From: Smittium mucronatum
Taxonomy: Eukaryota > Kickxellomycota > Harpellomycetes > Harpellales > Legeriomycetaceae
Direction: 5' to 3'
Length of the DNA: 32,621 nt
NCBI GenBank assembly: GCA_001953115.1
Contig: LSSL01003258.1
Span: forward strand, 1 to 32,621
The notes under the pieces were generated by a model, which saw only the letters and a list, made by a program, of their open reading frames with translations, made no database searches and had not been told where the DNA came from. Positions 26,828-32,621 of this stretch are shown here, piece after piece; within the stretch, counting starts at the first letter, position 1, and every line of letters starts with the position of its first letter. The position numbers and the translations under genes were made by a program.

Positions 26828-27894
26828 TTAGTTCATCATTCCCATACTTTCGCGCAACTCTGCGAGTTCGGCATCTTCCTCTTCTTCTTCTTCGGTTTTT
26901 GGGGCAACAACTTTGGAATAAAAAAATATTAAATATTAAATTAAATATATAAAAAGGGAAAGAACAAATATATCCGAAAGTAAACAGATAACTAAAAAAT
27001 TGGAGTTAAAATTGTAATATATGATACCTTGTTTGACAGGTGGCTTGATTGCAGAAACTGGTGGTCGTTCGGCGTTCAGAAGTTGCTTATCTAGCTGTTC
27101 CTGCTCCAGGAGTTCTAATTCTTCCAGGAGTTCACTCTGATAACAAAAAAATAAATACATTAAAAAGGCATTATAAAATTTTAAGAAACAAAAAATATTT
27201 TTTATAAAAAATAACCTCATTTGAGCTCATTCCAAGTAATTCCGGTTGAGAAATTGCGGCGGAAACCTCATTAGCAAGATCCATTTGTTCTCTGATTTCA
27301 TCCATAGTCTGATCAACCTTATCAATATTCCTGAAAAAATGACATATTTTTAATAAAAAGATTAAATTTATAGTTTAAGGTTGAGAAAGGCCGTGGAAAT
27401 TAAAAGAAAAAAAAAAAAAAAAACTGCAAATATATATGAAAAATTTCATACATATTTTTATGGATGTTCTTCATGGCATCTGCTCCTTTTCTCATTGCAT
27501 TCATGGTTTCTAGATTGACATTCGCTGATTCTATGGCAAAAATTTGAGTTTCTAAAGTCATCCTAGAGCCACTTATTTTGTCTAATTGCTCCTCTAACAG
27601 CTTCTTTCGCTTGAGGGCAGCCATTGCAACTAAATTTGTTTGATAATCATGTAAGAAATTCAGGGTAAATGCAGATATTAAATACAAATTTATAACAATA
27701 ATAAAAAAATAATCGTTGTACACGATACCTGATTTATTTTTAGTAGCATTGGTCTTTGCAATTGTTAGCTCTTTGGTTATTCTTTCCTCTAAATGAGCTT
27801 CTCTTTTTTCCAAGATCCTTAAATTCTCCCTTAGGCTTACAATTGCCTCCTTAGGATTGGCTTTTGATTCCTTCTTACCCCAAAACAACCACAT
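26828..27894 (-). CDS. SNF7: ESCRT-III subunit Snf7/Vps32 (CHMP4 family), five exons
   Basis: Main filament-forming ESCRT-III protein; it polymerises on endosomal membranes for multivesicular-body sorting and other reverse-topology scission, recruited by Vps20 and Bro1 and disassembled by Vps4. Exons in transcript order are 27729-27894, 27452-27629, 27216-27330, 27028-27136 and 26828-26910; they join in frame to 216 residues (family about 220-240). The N-terminus M-W-L-F-W-G-K-K and the basic helices (K-E-A-I-V-S-L-R-E-N; A-L-K-R-K-K-L-L-E-E-Q-L) match Snf7. So do F-A-I-E-S-A-N-V-N-L-E-T-M and M-N-I-D-K-V-D-Q-T-M-D-E-I-R-E-Q. After this comes an acidic segment (L-E-E-L-E-L-L-E-Q-E-Q-L-D), a Pro-rich stretch, six consecutive Glu, and a C-terminal helix (L-A-E-L-R-E-S-M-G-M) in the position of the Vps4-binding MIM and Bro1-binding helix. 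Introns are 99, 121, 79 and 117 bases. Nothing is missing. Confidence 0.95.
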
Positions 27895-28992
27895 TCTTAT
27901 TTTGAAGATCGATTCTTGATTCTCCTTTGAAGATGGTATTAATGGCGAAAAAAGGAAAGATTATTATTTGCAAAAAAGAATTGGGTTGCCCTAATAGTCA
28001 CCAAAATTAAAGGAAAAGTGTAAATTCTGGACGAGGATTCGGTTCTAGATCTTTTAGAGAGTTAGTCACTTGCAGTTTAAAGTTTTTTGCTATGTATTAC
28101 TCAAATAGAATAGGTTGCTTAATAGATTAATTCGGAATGAATATTTGCCTGTCTATAAAAGTTGTCTATGAACCTTTTTAGCAACTCTTCGTTTAGTAAA
28201 TTCTGTCTATTTTCTCATTCTACCAAGCATAAAATCATTCTTTATGTTTCCTTGACTCAGATATTTAATTCGTCTCCCAGTGTGATCTTATGTAATAACT
28301 ATTGGATGCATCTCCCGTGATATCCTCTCATATTAGAAAAATGAATATAGTTGGTTGGTGCAAATAATTAAGACTACTAATTGGATTATATATTAGCTTA
28401 TTGTTCACACTGTAGTTTGCAACCAATAGATACACAGTGAAATCATCTACAAAAGAAAAGGATGCTTTTTTATAAGCCAACTGCAGCAAATAAGCATACA
28501 CCTCTTATTCCATAAACCTCTCCCTGGCATTAAATACATTTGTTACATTAATTCTGATACATTGTAAACATTTAATTAGCCATTTATAACCGAGTTGAAT
28601 ACTTCAAAAACTTGGCTACTGTAACCAATTATTTTATTGAAAATATATTATTTCTGCATTTCTTGGCCAAATATTAATTTGGCCAAGTTTAATATTTCCT
28701 GTTATTACGTGAAGAGTATTAATATAATTTTAACGTCTAATTTCTTGTAAACGATCTCCTAAAAGACCCCTATATATTGTGGTCTTCATTTATTTTAATG
28801 AATCCTTCCCCTAAAATTTGCTAGGTTATTTTATTTTCGAAAAAAAAAAATCTTGGATATTTACTGATCTTTTAGTGGTCTTAGTTATTTTTCACCCTTT
28901 ATTTATTTTCAAATATGTCGACCCAATTCGCCAAATTTGTATACCTTTGTGTGTGTTGTAGTTAATATATATATATTATTGGGCTAATATCT
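27895..28992. promoter_or_regulatory. Upstream region of SNF7, shared with a possible plus-strand gene
   Basis: About 1.1 kb, less AT-rich than the deep spacers, containing the SNF7 5' UTR and promoter. It carries repeated TTGGC, AGCCA and CCAAT words (for example near 28578, 28612 and 28625) and the 26-base palindrome at 28672-28697. No coding exon is supported. Confidence 0.45.
28672..28697. promoter_or_regulatory. 26-base palindrome with two TTGGCCAA cores
   Basis: Perfect 11-base arms, CTTGGCCAAAT and ATTTGGCCAAG, around a 4-base ATTA spacer. Each arm itself contains the self-complementary TTGGCCAA, so the site offers two palindromic half-sites 15 bases apart. It lies 0.78 kb upstream of SNF7 and 0.3 kb upstream of the putative start at 28993, as an operator or enhancer-like binding site would. 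Related single cores occur at 6542, 6758 and 17581. Confidence 0.55.
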
Positions 28993-29088
28993 ATGGGATA
29001 CGGTTCGGCAAGAGCATCGGAGGTGAGTCGAATGAATAAACCTTTCAGTTTTTTTTTTCTTTTCTTGATGTTTTTCAATCGGGTTTGA
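28993..29088 (+). CDS. Short gene start of unknown family, possibly a first exon
   Basis: An ATG at 28993 opens M-G-Y-G-S-A-R-A-S-E-V-S-R-M-N, in a small G+C-rich island followed by AT-rich DNA. Two readings are possible. A consensus-like donor AG|GTGAGT after codon 10 (29022/29023) would make 28993-29022 a first exon in phase 0. Alternatively the frame runs on to a TGA at 29086-29088, giving 31 residues with a Phe-rich end. The core GYG-x-ARA matches the start at position 57 (-), and the later S and M also line up, which favours coding through the GTGAGT. I could not find convincing downstream exons; an acceptor at 29143-29145 gives only 14 more codons. It may be a truncated copy of a gene represented at the other end of the window. 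I do not recognise the family. Confidence 0.3.
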   Translation: MGYGSARASEVSRMNKPFSFFFLFLMFFNRV

Positions 29089-31550
29089 AATATTTTCATT
29101 GATTTTAAAATTAATTCTCCAATATATATATTTATATAATTTTAGTTTAATTCTGGGAATAATATATACAATATAAATTCTGAAAATTAAAAATCATTGT
29201 TAAAACGGCGATTAAACAACAAAAAAAGATTTAAATGATTCTAAATCCCAAAAATAAAAATTTCAATAAACCATACAACTGAAAATAATACATAAAAAAT
29301 TATGAAATTCAGTTTTTAAAAACTTGTAAATTAATAATAATTTATAGATTTTTTTCACTAGATAATATTATAACACTAGTAAAATAATTTCATCAGTAAA
29401 AAATGTATTCAAGTCTAGAAATTTATACGTATATGTATCATCAGTTTTCGAAATATGATATAATGTAATACTTTACCAATAAAATATATAAATATAATAT
29501 TCAAGCAGTTTATAACATCACAAACGCAAAGTTAGGATAAAGATGGATATCTAAACTTGAAATGGAGTTTTAAAAAAAAATGACAGAATTCACTCGACAG
29601 ATAACCCTATAATTTTTAAAATTATGATAAGAATTTTCGAGAATTTACTTCGGACCCATTTCTTCAGGGATATAGAAACAACTTTGAGATACGCCTCTAA
29701 AGACATAAAAAAAAAATACCACGATGTTAACACCCTAAATAATTTTAAATTATAAAATATGCTTTAAAATCTATATAAACCACTCAAGACTAAATTTTCA
29801 GGGTTCACGTGTATTAATATTATATTTGACAAATTTGAAAGGAATTCTACTAAAAAAATCTTATCACTACGACGAAATATACCTTTTATGGTCTATTAAT
29901 AACAATTTCATCCAAAGAGTTAAACGAATTATATAACGCATATATATGGATATTAAAAATCTAATATTTATTTATTTTTGTCGCTACAAGCATGGACCCA
30001 ATCAAAGATGTGGGATCAATTATAAAGATGAATTTCGAAATGCCAGTATATTACAAAGACATATACAGATATGATTTAATATCATTTTAATTTTTATGGA
30101 ATTTAAAGCGAAGATGGTCTCATAATCATGTTTTTATCGGATAGTGATCTAGAAGTTTTTTTTATTAAAAGAATAATCTAAAAAAAATCACATATAAATC
30201 ACCTAGAGAATTAGTGAGTCTTCATAAAAGGTATATCAATAAAAAACAAGAAATAAATATATAAAATTATGGGTAGTGAGAGATTTATGCAATTTTGATT
30301 CTTTTTTCAAGCCGAGATAAAACATTCATTTATTCCAAGACTTTAATAGAATAAGTCAAAAAGATCGCTTAAACATGATTTTTATAGACAAAAAGCTATT
30401 CAAAGAAAAAAAAGCTACTGGATGTTATTTATTTATTTATTTATTTATTTATACAGGGGTTTTTTATTCGCTACTTGAATGATAAATTAATTATCTTTAA
30501 CTCTGTTTGAAAAATAAAATACAAGATATAAACTTTGGAAATATAAATAGCGTATTTAATAGTATTATTATTTCAAAATTAAAAATAAAATAAACTTATT
30601 ACTTTAAAAATTGGTTTTTATAATTTTTGATGTTGAATTTATTTGAGTTTTAACTCAATACCTAGATGATAGTTTCATATAAATTAAATACTTAATAGTG
30701 TTACTTAGTTATGCTGTCCTCAAAAAAGAGCCCTCAAATAAATTTGTCAAGAAATAAAATGTATAAAATCAAATTTAAAAGGTATAAAAATAAAACCAAA
30801 TATATTTATGTGAACCAATTATATTTATACATTATTCTTTACTCACATTGAAAGAATTTTCTAAAATATTGATCTCACGATTTTTCACTTGGTTTTTGAA
30901 AGGATTAAAATTTTTAAGCGTATCTTATAAATTAAATCGTGGAATTTGAAATACTTGTTAATATTAAAATATCCCTTTTAAAAATTTTTATTTCTATTAG
31001 CCAATTTATGAAAAAATAATATATTTTGTAAATATATTTTAGGTATTAATATTATATTTTATTTTATTCCCAGGAAAAATCTAGTTGTGATTTTTGAATT
31101 TTTATAAAGCTTTTTTTAAAACATAATAATATAGTAAGAATGAAACTTGGCTAGATTTGCATATTGTTTCGCAATTAATGAGCCTTTTTAATTTCTAAAT
31201 AGTGAAGATTTTAAATTAGCACGGATTTTTTTTAAAATTGAGGAATTTATTATTGAATTTTTTAAAATTCCATATATTTAATTCTATTATGATTCTTTAT
31301 TTAAAATATATAACTTGTAATTCTTTGACTTTTTTGGTGCGATACTATGGGATAAGATTAAAAGTTTATTATTTCAAAACTTGAAATTTCTTTATATTCC
31401 ACTTTATCTATTACATCTATATTCTGATTCTTGTAGAAATATACTATTGATATATAAATATTAAGAAAATATATGAATCGCTAGTGTTCTACCGTAAATG
31501 CTTGTACATAAAAGATCAGTCAAACTTTTCCAAGAAACTTTCAGTTAAAT
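29089..31550. other. AT-rich spacer with a possible decayed reading frame
   Basis: Mostly very AT-rich filler, with TTTA repeats at 30425-30452. On the plus strand, one frame from about 29563 to 29899 has only two stop codons in roughly 110 codons and reads like diverged protein (contains F-R-D-I-E-T-T-L-R-Y-A-S-K-D and F-T-C-I-N-I-I-F-D-K-F). A further open stretch of about 32 codons starts at the ATG at 29993 (M-D-P-I-K-D-V-G-S-I-I-K). I recognise no domain in these; they could be mutated remnants of a transposon or gene. Confidence 0.35.
30425..30452. repeat. TTTA microsatellite, about seven units
   Basis: Uninterrupted TTTA tandem repeat; a shorter array of the same motif lies at 15421-15440. 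Confidence 0.9.
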
Positions 31551-32331
31551 GAGGGGAAAAAAAAAACACAGAAGGCCCATAAAACCAATCTCTGGTGGGT
31601 TTAAAAACGGTGGGCTTTTTTTATTATTTTTCCTCAAAATATCAGAAACGAGTCTGAGGCTACTCGATTTTGAAACTTTCAGCTTTTTTTTTGAGAGCTC
31701 AAAGACATTTTTATCAGAAATTTTGCTGTCCGAGGTGCTGAATCCGTGACTATATTACCCAAAGACTCATATCAACCGAATAATTATTTGTGATTTAGCA
31801 GAATTTCTAAAACATAGCGTTAGTTTTTCATTTCCATTTCTAGTTGCCATAAGTGTTGTAACTGGAAATGTTTTCTGGTATGGATCTGTAAGTACCACTA
31901 TTATTATGAAAACGACCCACTTTAGCAAGTTTAAAGATGAATGGACAAGCGAATTTGAAGCAAAAGACGTTTTTTTCAACATTTTTTTTAAAAATAGAAT
32001 GTAAATTTTATATCTCCAAGCAATGGGGAGTATCCTGAAACATATAAATATTTTTACGATTGGGAAATTGTAAAGTTTTGATATCTGTCATCATATCGGC
32101 TAAAAAAATACCACTTTTATCCACTTTTTTTCCTTCTGTTATCTCTCATAATATACTGGGAATCAATGTCAATATCAGTATTTTGGAATTTAATTTATTT
32201 TTTTCGAAATTTGAAATGGCTACAGTAAGTATTATATTATCCCTCAACTCTTTTATTAATGATTCTGGCATTGGATAATTTACAAAAATCATAATTTAGT
32301 TTTGAGTGGTATAACTTCTTTCAGGATTCAT
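31551..32331 (-). pseudogene. Decayed coding sequence, possibly P/THAP9-like transposase remnant
   Basis: On the minus strand one frame from an ATG at 32331 to a TAG at 31842-31840 reads as protein for about 164 codons, with only three in-frame stops before the end. Stretches include M-P-E-S-L-I-K-E-L-R-D-N and F-P-N-R-K-N-I-Y-M-F-Q-D-T-P-H-C-L-E. The latter resembles the I-Y-x-F-x-D-x-P-H-L segment around a catalytic Asp in P-element/THAP9-like transposases, but the likeness is short. Downstream on the same strand other frames are open (31767-31982, and 31551-31747, ending P-P-F-L-N-P-P-E-I-G-F), as expected after frameshifts or splicing. The stretch is less AT-rich than its surroundings. 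A real gene with small introns is the main alternative; I could not find a consistent splice set. Confidence 0.3.
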
Positions 32332-32621
32332 AATGATTATCAATTTTCAGACCCCCCCCCACTGTATTACTTTTGATTTTTAGTACGAAATAGTACCCTG
32401 TTTTTTTGTATTTGTATTTTTTATTTTGAGAAATTAACTCGTATTTCCCTAGAATTTTTTTTTACTGTCAGTTTTATTTATCTTGATCAAATATTTTGGA
32501 TTATTACTCAGAGAGGAGACGTATTAAGTGTTATCATCTTTTCTTTCGCAAAGATACACTACCAGCTTAGAAAATAAGATTTTATACTTACTAATATCAG
32601 ATTTGATTAACATAATTAAGA
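32332..32621. other. Right-edge spacer
   Basis: No gene is supported. It contains a C9 tract at 32352-32360 just upstream of the decayed minus-strand frame. Confidence 0.5.

Overview
The window is eukaryotic nuclear DNA, very AT-rich, and most likely fungal. All four recognisable genes are interrupted by short AT-rich spliceosomal introns (74-212 bases, GT...AG, with loose donors such as GTACCT, GTATCG, GTTAGC and GTAAGT). The protein phosphatase 1 carries the F-T-M-H-G-G form of the metal-site loop that I associate with filamentous fungi. The ESCRT-III protein looks more like yeast Snf7 than animal CHMP4. I cannot place the lineage more finely; an early-diverging fungus is a guess.

Layout. 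1-57 (-) is a possible gene start leaving the window. 58-2941 is AT-rich filler. 2942-5883 (-) is a CLASP/Stu1-type microtubule protein, which shares a divergent 2 kb spacer with 7854-9168 (+), RNA polymerase III subunit RPC8/Rpc25, rebuilt here from five exons. 9836-11226 (-) is the PP1 catalytic subunit, also rebuilt from five exons and convergent with RPC8. 11.2-14.5 kb is a less AT-rich spacer with a 689-base segment bounded by 29-base inverted repeats and a 23-base tandem repeat. 14.5-25.9 kb is extremely AT-rich and essentially empty, with microsatellites, isolated poly-G/poly-C tracts and a strong hairpin. 25.96-26.36 kb (+) holds a two-frame gene relic. 26828-27894 (-) is Snf7/Vps32, again five exons. 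27.9-29.0 kb is a promoter-like spacer with an excellent 26-base palindrome, ending in a short plus-strand gene start at 28993. 29.0-31.5 kb is AT-rich and 31.5-32.3 kb (-) is a probable decayed gene.

The four solid genes are unrelated housekeeping functions (microtubule dynamics, Pol III transcription, dephosphorylation, membrane scission). I see no operon, cluster or defence system. The most interesting points are the two-compartment base composition, the recurring TTGGCCAA palindromes in spacers beside genes, the inverted-repeat element at 12.6-13.3 kb, the hairpin at 15.85 kb, the GYG-x-ARA coding match between the two ends of the window, and decayed ORFs that may be mobile-element remains. 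Exon structures come from reading splice sites and family alignment by eye; every rebuilt gene keeps frame across all junctions.
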